DNA of 64,000 bases, from assembly GCA_963781265.1 (NCBI GenBank), contig CAWAFH010000015.1, forward strand, positions 62,001 to 126,000, read 5' to 3'. Shown here one piece after another: positions 16,560 through 25,127 of this stretch; within the stretch, counting starts at the first letter, position 1, and every line of letters starts with the position of its first letter. The DNA comes from WHSW01 sp963781265. Lineage in GTDB: Bacteria > Actinomycetota > Thermoleophilia > Solirubrobacterales > 70-9. The translations under genes were made by a program, and so were the position numbers. The notes beneath the pieces are model-generated. The model made no database searches, was not told the DNA's origin, and saw only the letters and a list, made by a program, of their open reading frames with translations.

Positions 16560-17288
16560 CTAGAGGTCGAGCCCGAGCTCGGAGGTCACCTTCTGCGCCC
16601 AGATGTTGAGCTCGGTGAAGCCCCCGGTCAGGATGAGGACGCCCATCGCGATCAGGATCCCGCCGCCGAAGCCGACGATCGCCCGGTAGTGGCGCTTGAG
16701 CGCGGCGAACGCCGTCGTCGCGCGCGAGAACGCGAGCGCCGTGATCAGGAACGGGACCGCGAGCCCGAGCGAGTAGACGAACAGCAGAAAGGCGCCGTGG
16801 GCGGCCTCGCCCTGGATCCCGGCGAGGGTGAGGATGCCGCCGAGCGCCGGCCCGGTGCACGGCGTCCAGGCGATCGAGAACGCGGCGCCGGCGACGATCG
16901 GGCCGCCCTTGCCGGCCCGGGCGAGCAGCGCGTCGACGTGCCACTCGCGGTTGAGGCGGTCGACGAAGGTGGCGGCGATGAACAGCACTCCCATGACGAT
17001 CAGGAGGACGGCGCCGATGTTGGTGAGCAGGTCCTGGTTGTCGCGCAGCCGTTCGCCGAGCGCGGTGGCGGTCAGCCCGAGGAGGATGAAGACGACCGAG
17101 AACGAGGCGATGAAGAGCAGGCTCGGGCCGAGGACCTTGCGCCAGTCGGTCGACTCGATCTCGTCGACGCGCACGCCCGTGACGACCGACAGATAGCCGG
17201 GCACGAGCGGCAGCACGCACGGCGAGATGAACGAGACCAGCCCGGCGATGAAGGCGACCGGTACGTCGGCTCCGTTGACTGGGTCCAT
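16560..17288 (-). CDS. ccdA: cytochrome c biogenesis / thiol-transport protein CcdA
   Basis: 242 residues with six transmembrane helices. Two membrane-embedded cysteine motifs characterise CcdA/DsbD-beta proteins: SFISPCVLPLVPGYLS in helix 1 and SIAWTPCTGPALGGIL in helix 4. CcdA passes electrons from cytosolic thioredoxin across the membrane to keep apocytochrome c haem-site cysteines reduced. The thioredoxin-like protein encoded just upstream is a natural partner. Confidence 0.9.
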   Translation of the reverse strand: MDPVNGADVPVAFIAGLVSFISPCVLPLVPGYLSVVTGVRVDEIESTDWRKVLGPSLLFIASFSVVFILLGLTATALGERLRDNQDLLTNIGAVLLIVMGVLFIAATFVDRLNREWHVDALLARAGKGGPIVAGAAFSIAWTPCTGPALGGILTLAGIQGEAAHGAFLLFVYSLGLAVPFLITALAFSRATTAFAALKRHYRAIVGFGGGILIAMGVLILTGGFTELNIWAQKVTSELGLDL

Positions 17289-17322
17289 CGATCGAGTTCT
17301 ACCGGGCGGCTGCCCGCGCGGA

Positions 17323-18084
17323 TCAGTTCAGCGCCGCGGCAAGGCGCCGGCGGTGCTCGCGGGCGAGCTCGTGATCGGCGCCGAGCTCGGCGAAGATCCC
17401 GACCATCACCGCCCGCAGCAGGTCGCGCTCGTCGGGGTCGCTGGCCTCGGCGATCAACTCCTGCAGCGGCTCGAGCGCGGCGTCGTAATCGCCGGCGTCC
17501 CAGGCGGCGAAGGCGCTCGCCAGGCGCGGATCGAGCTCGCCGTCGCCGTGGGGCCGCGAGAGCCGGGCCCGGGCCGCGAGGCCCTCGGCGAGAAAGTCTC
17601 CCTGGAGCGCGTCCAACAGCTCCAGCGCCTCCCCTGTATTCCCGCGGGCGAGCAGCAGCTTGCCGAGCGCCGCGGCGGCGGCGCCATGGCCCGGATCGAG
17701 CTCGAGCGCCTTGCGCAGCGACGCCTCGTCACCGACCGCGACCAGCTCGTCGGCGGGCGAGGGGACGAGGCCGTCGAGCCAGCGCTCGATCTGCGCGGGC
17801 GGGATCGCACCGGTGAACTCGGCGACCACCTGGCCGTCGCGAAACGCCTTCACCGCGGGGATTCCCTGGACGCCGAAGCTCGCCGACAGCGACTGGTTCG
17901 AGTCGACGTCCACCTTCGCCAGCTCGACCTTTCCGGCGCGCTTTCCGATCGCCGCCTCGAGCGCCGGGCCGAGCTGGCGACAGGGGCCGCACCACTCGGC
18001 CCAGAAGTCCACGACGACGGGCAGCTCGCGCGAGCGCTCGACCACCTCGGTCATGAAATCTGCTTCGCTCACATCCTTGATCAC
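17323..18084 (-). CDS. thioredoxin domain protein with C-terminal TPR-like region (CnoX-like)
   Basis: 253 residues, GTG start. Residues 1–110 form a thioredoxin domain with the active site FWAEWCGPCRQLGP and cis-proline in VQGIPAVKAF. The rest is helical and TPR-like (SLRKALELDPGHGAAAAALG, then AAWDAGDYDAALEPLQELI), the layout of CnoX/YbbN co-chaperones. No signal peptide, so cytosolic. Directly upstream of ccdA (34 bases); it may reduce CcdA or act in protein rescue. A TAACCT element ten bases before the GTG is a possible promoter. Confidence 0.85.
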   Translation of the reverse strand: MIKDVSEADFMTEVVERSRELPVVVDFWAEWCGPCRQLGPALEAAIGKRAGKVELAKVDVDSNQSLSASFGVQGIPAVKAFRDGQVVAEFTGAIPPAQIERWLDGLVPSPADELVAVGDEASLRKALELDPGHGAAAAALGKLLLARGNTGEALELLDALQGDFLAEGLAARARLSRPHGDGELDPRLASAFAAWDAGDYDAALEPLQELIAEASDPDERDLLRAVMVGIFAELGADHELAREHRRRLAAALN

Positions 18085-18113
18085 GGGACCATCGAGGTTA
18101 GCGACCGTGCAGA

Positions 18114-18704
18114 ATGCGGCCGATGGCCGAGGCCGACCGGGACGACACCGCCGATGAGGTCGAGGAGAGCCTGCGGGGGCGCCTGCTGATCGCCTCGCCG
18201 GCGCTCACCGACCCCAACTTCGCCCGCGCCGTCGTCCTCGTCACCGAGCACGGCCCGGACGGGGCGATGGGGGTCGTCCTGAACCGCCCCTCGGAGATCG
18301 AGGTCGACGACGTCGCGCCCGAGTTGGCCGAAGTGGTGGACGGCGAGCCGGTGTTCGTCGGCGGCCCCGTGCAGCCACAGGCGCTGGTGGTGCTCGCCGA
18401 CTTCGACGACCCTGCGGGCGCCGCCTGGGTGGTCGTCGACAGCGTCGGGTTCGTCGCCGCCGACACCGAGTACTCCGACCTCCCCGGGATGGTCCGCCGT
18501 GGCCGCGTCTACGCCGGCTACTCGGGCTGGGGCGCCGGCCAGCTCGAGGCCGAGCTCGCCGAGGAGGCGTGGATCGTCGAGCCGCCCCTGCCCGCGGAGC
18601 TGTTCGCGCCCGACCCCGAGGACCTGTGGCCGCGAGTGCTCGAGCGCAAGGGCGGTCAATTTGCCCTGGTCGCCCGGATGCCCGACGACCCGGCGATGAA
18701 CTGA
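18114..18704 (+). CDS. YqgE/AlgH family protein
   Basis: 196 residues. RGRLLIASPALTDPNFARAV, the GAMGVVLNRPSE block, VFVGGPVQPQ and YAGYSGWGAGQLEAEL are the complete set of YqgE/AlgH signatures. The family is widespread, structurally known and functionally unclear; AlgH was linked to alginate regulation in Pseudomonas. A second ATG at 18123 is an equally plausible start. Divergent from the thioredoxin gene by 29 bases. Confidence 0.88.
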   Translation: MRPMAEADRDDTADEVEESLRGRLLIASPALTDPNFARAVVLVTEHGPDGAMGVVLNRPSEIEVDDVAPELAEVVDGEPVFVGGPVQPQALVVLADFDDPAGAAWVVVDSVGFVAADTEYSDLPGMVRRGRVYAGYSGWGAGQLEAELAEEAWIVEPPLPAELFAPDPEDLWPRVLERKGGQFALVARMPDDPAMN

Positions 18705-18711
18705 GCCGCGG

Positions 18712-20067
18712 ATGGCGGGGGAGAGGATCTGCGTGATCGGCGCCGGCTCGTCCGGGATCGCCTCCTGTCAGGTCCTCAGCGCGCGCGGGATCGAGTTCGA
18801 CTGCTTCGAGGCCGGTTCCGAGGTCGGGGGCAACTGGCGCTACATGAACGACAACCAGATGTCGTCGGCCTACCGGTCGCTGCACATCAACACGTCGCGG
18901 CGGACGATGGCCTACGCGACCTACCCGATGCCGGGGGACTACCCGGACTACCCGAACCACTGGCAGATCGCCCGCTACTTCGACGACTACGTCGACCACT
19001 TCGGGTTTCGCGACCGGATCCGGTTCCGGACCGAGGTCACCCGGGTCGAGCCGGCCGGCGGCGGCCGCTGGCTGGTGCGGTGGCGCTCGCTCGACGGCGG
19101 GGAGGTGGGGGAGGCCGCCTACGACGCCGTCATGGTCGCCAACGGCCATCACTGGGATGCGCGGTGGCCGGAGCCGCCCTACCCCGGACAGGACCGGTTC
19201 GCGGGCGAGCAGCTGCACGTTCACGACTACAAGACCCCGGACGTGCTCGAGGGCAAGCGCGTGCTGGTGCTCGGGATCGGCAACTCGGCGACGGACATCG
19301 CGGTCGAGTCGTCGCGGGTCGCCGATCGGACCTTCCTGGCGATGCGCCGCGGCGCCTGGATCCTGCCCAAGTACCTGCGAGGCAAGCCGACCGACGAGCT
19401 CGGCAACGCGTTCGTCAACCGCCTGCCACTCGCCGTGGTCCGGCCGCTCTACCGCCGAGCGCTGAAGACCGCGACCGGCGACCCGATGGACTTCGGGCTG
19501 CCGGAGCCCGACCATCGGCTCGCCGAGGCGCACCCGACGATCTCGGCGGAGCTGCTGCCCCGAATCGGCCACGGCGACATCACCGTGAAGCCGAACATCG
19601 CCGAGTTCTCGGGCGGGCGCACGGTGCGGTTCGCCGACGGCTCGACCGAGGAGATCGACCTGGTCATCTACTGCACCGGATACAAGATCAGCTTCCCGTT
19701 CTTCGACCCGGACCTGATCTCGGCCCCGGACAACGAGATCCCGCTCTACCGCCGCGTCGTGAGCCCCGAGCACCCGGGCCTCTACTTCATCGGCCTGCTG
19801 CAGCCGCTGGGGGCGATCATGCCGCTCGCCGAGGCGCAGTCGGAATGGATCGCGGACGTGCTCGAACACAAGGTCGAGCTCCCGTCGGCCGCGGAGATGC
19901 GGCGCGAGATCCACCGTGACCGGGCGGCGATGGCAAAGCGTTATGTCGCCTCGAAGCGGCACACGATCCAGGTGGACTTCGATCCGTATCTGCGCTCGAT
20001 CCGTCGCGAGCGCCGCGGCGGGCCGCTGCGGCGGCGGTTGCGCGAGCGGCGGGCGGAGAGGGCCTGA
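18712..20067 (+). CDS. flavin-containing monooxygenase
   Basis: 451 residues. FAD-binding GAGSSG (near residue 10) begins CVIGAGSSGIASCQVL; the NADPH-binding GIGNSA occurs in LVLGIGNSATDIAVES; the segment FDDYVDHFGFRDRIRF and EVGGNWRY are typical of class B flavin monooxygenases. Such enzymes oxygenate N, S or carbonyl groups of xenobiotics or metabolites; the substrate is unknown. Its TGA overlaps the likely CTG start of the following gene (CTGA). Confidence 0.9.
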   Translation: MAGERICVIGAGSSGIASCQVLSARGIEFDCFEAGSEVGGNWRYMNDNQMSSAYRSLHINTSRRTMAYATYPMPGDYPDYPNHWQIARYFDDYVDHFGFRDRIRFRTEVTRVEPAGGGRWLVRWRSLDGGEVGEAAYDAVMVANGHHWDARWPEPPYPGQDRFAGEQLHVHDYKTPDVLEGKRVLVLGIGNSATDIAVESSRVADRTFLAMRRGAWILPKYLRGKPTDELGNAFVNRLPLAVVRPLYRRALKTATGDPMDFGLPEPDHRLAEAHPTISAELLPRIGHGDITVKPNIAEFSGGRTVRFADGSTEEIDLVIYCTGYKISFPFFDPDLISAPDNEIPLYRRVVSPEHPGLYFIGLLQPLGAIMPLAEAQSEWIADVLEHKVELPSAAEMRREIHRDRAAMAKRYVASKRHTIQVDFDPYLRSIRRERRGGPLRRRLRERRAERA

Positions 20068-21122
20068 CGGCCGCCGCCCTCGCCTCGAGGGTTCCCGGGT
20101 CCTGGGGTCTGCGCGGGCAGCCGCTGCCGGCGATCCGGCGCGGGCTGCTGGTCGCGACGCCGGTCGCGGTCGCGCTCCTGACCGAGCTCGAGCTCGACGA
20201 CAAGGTCGCCGGCGGCCTCGGCACCGCCGCGCTGATCTGCGGCTTCATCGCCTTCGACGCGCCCGCCAGGGTGCGGGTGCGCTGGCAACTGCTCTGCGCG
20301 CCCGTCGTCGGCGCCTGCGCCGCGCTCGGCGTCCTCTCGAGCACCTCGACGGCGCTCGCGGTCGCGACGATGGCGGTGGTCGCGGGGATCGGGGCGTTCT
20401 GCATCGCCGTGTCGCTGCGGCTCGCGATCGCCGGGCTCACGTGCACGCTCGCGCTGGTGATCAGCCAGGGGCTGTTCCTCGGGGTCGAGGAGGCCGACCG
20501 CGCCCTCGTGCTCGGGATCGGCGGCGGGCTCCTGCAGGCCGCGACCGCGGCGCTCGCCTGGTTGTTCGCCGACCGTGCGCGCGAACCGGGCGATCCCCGC
20601 GCCGGCGCGCGCGCCGGGCTCGAGAAGCTGCGCGCGAGCCGCACGTGGAACAGCGAGGCGACCCGCCACGCGCTGCGCTTCGGCGGGGCGCTCGGGCTCG
20701 GGGTGGCGATCTACCGGCTCGCCGGGTTCGACGACCACGGCTACTGGGTGCCGCTGACGATCCTGTTCGTGCTCAAGCCCGATCCCGACCAGACGACGGA
20801 GCGGATCGCGATGCGCGCCGCCGGGACGGTCGGCGGGCTGATCCTGGCGACCGCGCTGGCAGAGGTGCTCACCAACGACCTGATCCCGGTGACGATCGTG
20901 CTGACGATCGCCGCGGCGCTCGCCTACGCGCTGCTGGCGATCGAGTACGCGCTCTTCACGACCGCGATCACCGTCTACGTCGTCCTGCTGACCGACACGC
21001 TCGGCTCGTCGCCGTTCGCCGCCGCCGGCGAGCGCGCGCTCGGGACCGTGCTCGGGATCCTGGTGGCCGCGGTGGCGTTCAGGGTGGTCGGAACGGCCGA
21101 GCGGGAGGCCAGGGAGCGCTGA
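20064..21122 (+). CDS. FUSC-like membrane protein (putative aromatic-acid exporter type)
   Basis: About 352 residues if it starts at the CTG at 20064. Two blocks of hydrophobic helices (about 25–165 and 210–340) flank a cytosolic linker; the second block starts DHGYWVPLTILFVLKPDPDQ, the hallmark of FUSC/aromatic-acid-exporter proteins. No ATG, GTG or TTG lies in frame from 19920 until a GTG at 20271, which would cut off the first two helices. A CTG overlapping the monooxygenase stop as CTGA gives a full N-terminus. Probably translationally coupled. Confidence 0.75.
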   Translation: MTAAALASRVPGSWGLRGQPLPAIRRGLLVATPVAVALLTELELDDKVAGGLGTAALICGFIAFDAPARVRVRWQLLCAPVVGACAALGVLSSTSTALAVATMAVVAGIGAFCIAVSLRLAIAGLTCTLALVISQGLFLGVEEADRALVLGIGGGLLQAATAALAWLFADRAREPGDPRAGARAGLEKLRASRTWNSEATRHALRFGGALGLGVAIYRLAGFDDHGYWVPLTILFVLKPDPDQTTERIAMRAAGTVGGLILATALAEVLTNDLIPVTIVLTIAAALAYALLAIEYALFTTAITVYVVLLTDTLGSSPFAAAGERALGTVLGILVAAVAFRVVGTAEREARER

Positions 21123-21170
21123 GGGGGCTCCAAGAGGGCGGCTTCCGGTTCCTGCGCTCGATAATCGCTC

Positions 21171-21521
21171 TTATGTCAACTCGCCCTCGGAATCCTCGTA
21201 GGCGCGCAGGAGCCGCTGCGGGGCCTTCCTGCACCAGGACTCGATCAGGCGCTCTTCCAGCTCGCCGGGATCGACCCGGTCGAGGTTGATCAGCATCGCC
21301 GGATGGTCCTGGTAGTGCGGCGTCACGTAGAACGTCTCGGGGTCCGCCTGCATCAGCGCTTCGCGCTCGAGCACGTCGATCATCACCACCAGCGCGCCGT
21401 CCTCGCGCAGGCGCGCGAACCCCTTGCCCCGCACCTTCAGCGCCGGCGTCCCGTACCAGGTGCCGACCTCCACCTCGGGCAACCTGGTTCCGAGCGCGCA
21501 GACCTCGTCCCAGGTTGACAT
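21171..21521 (-). CDS. MmcQ/YjbR family protein
   Basis: 116 residues from the ATG at 21521. MSTWDEVCALGTRLPEVEVG, the TWYGTPALKVRGKGFARL block, YVTPHYQDHPAMLINL and the LIESWCRKAPQRLL end match the MmcQ/YjbR family, whose CyaY-like fold has been proposed to bind DNA. The start lies two bases from the ABC permease stop, so it ends that operon. Confidence 0.85.
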   Translation of the reverse strand: MSTWDEVCALGTRLPEVEVGTWYGTPALKVRGKGFARLREDGALVVMIDVLEREALMQADPETFYVTPHYQDHPAMLINLDRVDPGELEERLIESWCRKAPQRLLRAYEDSEGELT

Positions 21522-21523
21522 AA

Positions 21524-22306
21524 CTAGCCGCGCAGGTCGCGTCGCCCGATGCCCACCACGGCGACCACCGCCATCACCGCCGAGAAGGCGCCGAGCACCG
21601 CCAGATGACCGACGTCGAGGCCGTTGGCGAGCGGGTCGTTGCCCTCGTAGTAGTAGAACGGCGACAGGTACTTGAGCCACTCGAGGCCGCCGACCAGCGG
21701 CGCGAAGCCGTTGATCAAGAAGCCGACGACCGCGAACGCGGCGGCGCCGCCCGCGGCGAGCGCCTTGCGGCCGGTGGCGGCGGCGAGCGCCAGCGCGACC
21801 GAGCCGCACGCGCACCCGAAGAAGGCGAGCGCCAGCGAGAGCGCCGCGAGCTTGTCCACCGCGATCCCGCCGCCGCCGAGCGCCACCCCGACGATCAGCC
21901 CGAGCCAGACCCCGAGCGCGAGGATCGCCACCGCGACGACGACCGCGGCCGCCTTCGCGAGCACCATGCTCGAGCGGGCGATCGGGTGCGCGAGCACCAT
22001 GGCCATGATCCGGTCCTCCTCCTCGCCGGCGATCGAGCCGGCGGCGCCGGTGATCGCGATGGCCGCGATCACGAGCGGACCGTAGATGGCCCCGATCTCG
22101 CTCTTGAACCAGCCGCTCAGGGTGCCGTAGTCGGCGCCGCCGAGCAGGTCGCTGACTCCCTCCGGAAGGTCGAGCTTGCCGATCGAGTCACCGACCGCGG
22201 GAAACAGCGCGCCGACCATGAGGATCACGGCGATCACGCCGAGCGTCGTGATGCAGGTCGATACCAGCCGCAGCCGGACCGCGAGGGCAAAGGTCGGGCC
22301 GCTCAT
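21524..22306 (-). CDS. ABC-2 type exporter permease
   Basis: 260 residues with six hydrophobic segments. The cytosolic loop SIAGEEEDRIMAMVLAHPIA is characteristic of ABC-2 permeases that pair with DrrA-like ATPases, and LEWLKYLSPFYYYEG lies before the last helices. Start overlaps the stop of the ATPase gene by four bases. Substrate unknown. Confidence 0.85.
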   Translation of the reverse strand: MSGPTFALAVRLRLVSTCITTLGVIAVILMVGALFPAVGDSIGKLDLPEGVSDLLGGADYGTLSGWFKSEIGAIYGPLVIAAIAITGAAGSIAGEEEDRIMAMVLAHPIARSSMVLAKAAAVVVAVAILALGVWLGLIVGVALGGGGIAVDKLAALSLALAFFGCACGSVALALAAATGRKALAAGGAAAFAVVGFLINGFAPLVGGLEWLKYLSPFYYYEGNDPLANGLDVGHLAVLGAFSAVMAVVAVVGIGRRDLRG

Positions 22307-23205
22307 TCCTCGCGCTCCTCGCGGTAGTAGTGCAAGAAGATCTCCTCGAGATCGTCGTCGCGGCTGCGGAGCGCACGCACCTCGTGCTTGGCGATCTCCT
22401 TCAGCAGCGGATCGACCGAGCCCTCGAAGGCGACCAGCAGGTGGTTGCCCTCACGCTCGGCGCTGCGGACCCCGGGCAGCGCCCTGATCGCCTCCGGTTC
22501 GGGGCCGCCGTGCGTGAACTCGACCTCGAGCCGCTGGATCGCGATCGCGCGCAGGTTCTCCAACGAATCGACGACCACGAGGCGGCCGCGGCGCAGGATC
22601 GCGACCCGGTCGGCCACCCGCTCGACCTCGGAGAGCGTGTGCGACGACAGGAACACGGTCCGCCCCGCTGCCGCCACCTCGGCCAGCAGCGCGTGGAAGC
22701 TCTGCTGCACGAGCGGGTCGAGGCCGGCGATCGGCTCATCGAGGATCAGCAACTCCGGCTCGTGCATGAACGCCTGGATCAGGCCGAGCTTCTGGCGATT
22801 GCCGGTCGAGAGCTCGTGTACGGGCCGGTCGAGCTGGGCGTCGAAGCGCGCGGCGAGGCGATCGCGCAGACCGCGGTCCACGCCGCCGCGCAGCTCCGCG
22901 AGGTAGTCGAGCATGGCCGCGCCGTCGAGCTTCGGGTAGAGCGCGAAGTCGCCGGGCAGATAGCCCACCCGCCTGCGGATCTCGAGGCTGTCGCGGCGGC
23001 TGTCGAGCCCGAGCAGGCTCGCCGAGCCGCCGCTCGGGCGGATCAGGTCGAGCAGCAGCCGCATCGTCGTCGACTTGCCGGAGCCGTTGGGGCCGAGGAA
23101 GCCGAAGATCTCGCCGCGCTCGATCTCGAGCGAGAGGTCGAAGAGGCCATGGCCCTGGCCGTAGTCCTTGGTCAGCGCCTCGGTTCGGATCACCGCGTCG
23201 CTCAT
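22303..23205 (-). CDS. ABC transporter ATP-binding protein
   Basis: 300 residues from the ATG at 23205, preceded by GGTGGG. Walker A is GPNGSGKST in FGFLGPNGSGKSTTMRLL, the signature is LSTGNRQKLGL (LSxGxxQ), Walker B LLILDEPIAGLDPL and the switch histidine SSHTLSEVERV. The C-terminal 80 residues match the extra domain of DrrA/BcrA-type exporter ATPases. Forms an exporter with the permease encoded next. The frame is open upstream of 23205, but family alignment supports this start. Confidence 0.92.
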   Translation of the reverse strand: MSDAVIRTEALTKDYGQGHGLFDLSLEIERGEIFGFLGPNGSGKSTTMRLLLDLIRPSGGSASLLGLDSRRDSLEIRRRVGYLPGDFALYPKLDGAAMLDYLAELRGGVDRGLRDRLAARFDAQLDRPVHELSTGNRQKLGLIQAFMHEPELLILDEPIAGLDPLVQQSFHALLAEVAAAGRTVFLSSHTLSEVERVADRVAILRRGRLVVVDSLENLRAIAIQRLEVEFTHGGPEPEAIRALPGVRSAEREGNHLLVAFEGSVDPLLKEIAKHEVRALRSRDDDLEEIFLHYYREEREE

Positions 23206-23287
23206 CCCACCTGCCTGCCTGCGAGCCGCTTCGATGCCCTGGTTGTACAGCGATTGCAGGGATTTCGCTTTGTGGGGGTTCTGGAAG

Positions 23288-23312
23288 GTTTGGATGCATG
23301 GGTCGCGGGTAA
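23288..23312 (+). promoter_or_regulatory. SigB/SigF-type promoter upstream of the sigma gene
   Basis: GTTTGG, 13 bases, GGGTAA resembles the general-stress consensus GTTTnn-N12-15-GGGWAW used by SigB/SigF. It lies 154 bases before the sigma-factor ATG, suggesting autoregulation. Confidence 0.45.
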
Positions 23313-23357
23313 CCGCGGGCCAAGCCCTGCATGCGCTCGCTGCGCGGGAGGGCACTT

Positions 23358-23391
23358 CGAGGGCCCAGGTCACCCCCCACCTGGGCCCTCG
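23358..23391 (+). terminator. intrinsic terminator or attenuator in the sigma-gene leader
   Basis: CGAGGGCCCAGGT and ACCTGGGCCCTCG form a perfect 13-base stem around an eight-base C-rich loop, followed by TCTTATTT. It sits between the SigB-like promoter and the sigma gene, so it could end a short leader RNA or attenuate the gene. Confidence 0.6.
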
Positions 23392-23465
23392 TCTTATTTC
23401 CGGGGGTTTCCGGGAGCGAGGCTCGGGGTCGCCGAACTCCGGGCTCTATCTTGCGCCTCGACGGG

Positions 23466-24287
23466 ATGAGCAAACAGCGACGCCAGCGCAGACGACCAGG
23501 GGACCTGCCGCCGCCGGGGGGGCCGACCGACGCCCTCGCGGCGGAGGCCGAGTTGCTCAGCGAGTACGCCCGCACCCGCGACGAGAACGCCCGTGAGGAG
23601 ATCGTCCGCCGCTTCCTGCCCTTCGCCCGCAGCCTCGCGATGCGCTACAGCGGCGGGGTCGAGCCCTCCGACGACCTGGTCCAGGTCGCAAGCCTCGGGC
23701 TCGTCTCGGCGCTCGAGCGCTTCGACCCCGAGCGCGGGGTTCCGTTCGCGGCGTTCGCCGGGCCGACGATCCTCGGGGAGCTGCGCCGCCACTTCCGCGA
23801 CCGGGTCTGGACGCTGCGGGTCCCGCGCGGGCTGCAGGAGAGCATTCGCGCGGTCGAGGATGCGATCACCAAGCTCAGCCACGAGCTCGAGCGCTCGCCG
23901 ACCGTGGCGGAGATCGCCGACCTGCTCGAGACCTCGGAGTCGGACGTGCTCGAGGCCTTCGAGGCGGGAGCCGCGCGGCGGATGGTCTCGCTCGACCGCC
24001 CCACCCCGGGGACCGAGCCCGGCGACGAGGCGCCGATGGCGGAGCGGATCGGGGCCGATGACCCGGGATACGAGCTGGTCGAGGACCGGGTCACGATCGA
24101 CGTCGGCGCCGATGTCCTCGACGACACCGAGCGCGAGGTCCTCCGGCTGCGCTTCGCCGAGGACCTGACGCAGTCGAAGATCGCCGAGCAGGTCGGTTAC
24201 TCGCAGATGCACGTCTCGCGGATTCTCAGGCGGGCGGTCGCGAAGCTGCGCGACGCGGCGGCCGTCGACGAGCCCGACGGCGCCTGA
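23466..24287 (+). CDS. RNA polymerase sigma factor, SigB/SigF/SigG subfamily
   Basis: 273 residues from the ATG at 23466. Region 2 (EEIVRRFLPFARSLAMRYSG, then DDLVQVASLGLVSALERFDP), region 3 (ERSPTVAEIADLLETSESDV) and region 4 (LRFAEDLTQSKIAEQVGYSQ, then MHVSRILRRAV) are all intact. Region 2 ends with FAAFAGPTILGELRRHFRD, typical of stress/sporulation sigma factors. It is convergent with, and abuts, an anti-sigma-type kinase gene. A SigB-type promoter and a leader hairpin precede it. Confidence 0.92.
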   Translation: MSKQRRQRRRPGDLPPPGGPTDALAAEAELLSEYARTRDENAREEIVRRFLPFARSLAMRYSGGVEPSDDLVQVASLGLVSALERFDPERGVPFAAFAGPTILGELRRHFRDRVWTLRVPRGLQESIRAVEDAITKLSHELERSPTVAEIADLLETSESDVLEAFEAGAARRMVSLDRPTPGTEPGDEAPMAERIGADDPGYELVEDRVTIDVGADVLDDTEREVLRLRFAEDLTQSKIAEQVGYSQMHVSRILRRAVAKLRDAAAVDEPDGA

Positions 24288-25097
24288 TCAGCCCGGCTTG
24301 CCGATCCGGATCGCGAGCAACTCGCCGTCGTCGACCGCGTCGATCCGGACCTCGTCGGCGAGGCTCTCCAGCGAGGCGTCGATGGCCGGCAGGCGCATCC
24401 CGTCGAGCAGCCGCCGTGCCGCTCCCGGCTCCAGCGGGCCCACGCGGACCTCGAACGACCCCTGCTGCTCGGAGACCGCGAGGCGCGCGGTCCCGTCGGG
24501 GAAGCTGAGCTCGCCGTTCGCGGAGATCGCGTCGCTGAGCAGCACGGCGTCGGAGAGCTCATCGACCGAGAAGTCGGCCCGCGTCGCGAACATCGAGATC
24601 ACCCGCGAGAGGATCGGGGCGAGCAGCTCGCCGGCCGGCAGCGAGATCCTCGTCTCGTCGAGCGCCTCGGGGGCCTCGGGGACGCCGTTGGAGCTGGGAC
24701 CGAACGGGATCCTCATCCGCACCTCGGTTCCGTGCCCGGGGGCGCCGCTGACCTCGAAGCTGCTTGTGAGCGCCGCGATCAGCGGCAGGCCCAGGCGGAG
24801 GCTGCGGTGCTCGACGTCGGCCAGCGGGCGGATCCCGGCGCCGTAGTCGCGCACCCGGACCATCAGGCAGCCGTCGTCAGGCCAGGCGTCGACGTCGAGG
24901 ACGCCGGCCTCGTTGTCGTCGTAGGCGTGGGCGACGACGTTCATGCACGCCTCGGTGACCACGGTCTTCAGGTCCGCGACCTCGGCGGGCCCCATCTCGA
25001 GCGCCTCGGCGAGGCCGCTCAGCGCGTGGCGCACCAGGGGGACGTTCGCGGCGACCGCGGGCAAGGAGAATTCGACTCTGGCGGCCTCCGGCTCCAC
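24288..25097 (-). CDS. anti-sigma factor-type ATP-binding protein with duplicated HATPase_c region
   Basis: 269 residues, GTG start. Residues 8–135 are a GHKL ATPase of the RsbW/SpoIIAB type: N-box TEACMNVVAHAY, G1 VRDYGAGI and a G2-like GHGTEVRM end. Residues about 148–269 look like a second, degenerate copy in which the N-box position reads LLSDAISAN and no G1 box is visible. Such kinases bind and inhibit SigB/SigF-class sigma factors, and the adjacent sigma gene is the obvious partner. No anti-anti-sigma gene is visible nearby. Confidence 0.8.
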   Translation of the reverse strand: MEPEAARVEFSLPAVAANVPLVRHALSGLAEALEMGPAEVADLKTVVTEACMNVVAHAYDDNEAGVLDVDAWPDDGCLMVRVRDYGAGIRPLADVEHRSLRLGLPLIAALTSSFEVSGAPGHGTEVRMRIPFGPSSNGVPEAPEALDETRISLPAGELLAPILSRVISMFATRADFSVDELSDAVLLSDAISANGELSFPDGTARLAVSEQQGSFEVRVGPLEPGAARRLLDGMRLPAIDASLESLADEVRIDAVDDGELLAIRIGKPG

Positions 25098-25127
25098 GTT
25101 CTCGTCCGTACCCCCCGTGATCTGCGG

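Noticed and set aside
16287..17816. 509-codon plus-strand open frame opposite hydrolase, ccdA and thioredoxin genes.
   Set aside because: Shadow frame; low-complexity Arg/Glu/Ala content and clear real genes on the other strand.
23229..23330. Possible SRP RNA, 6S RNA or T-box in the sigma-gene leader.
   Set aside because: The GGAAGGA-AGCAG SRP loop and a T-box TGGnACCGCG motif are absent; a SigB-type promoter plus attenuator explains the sequence better.
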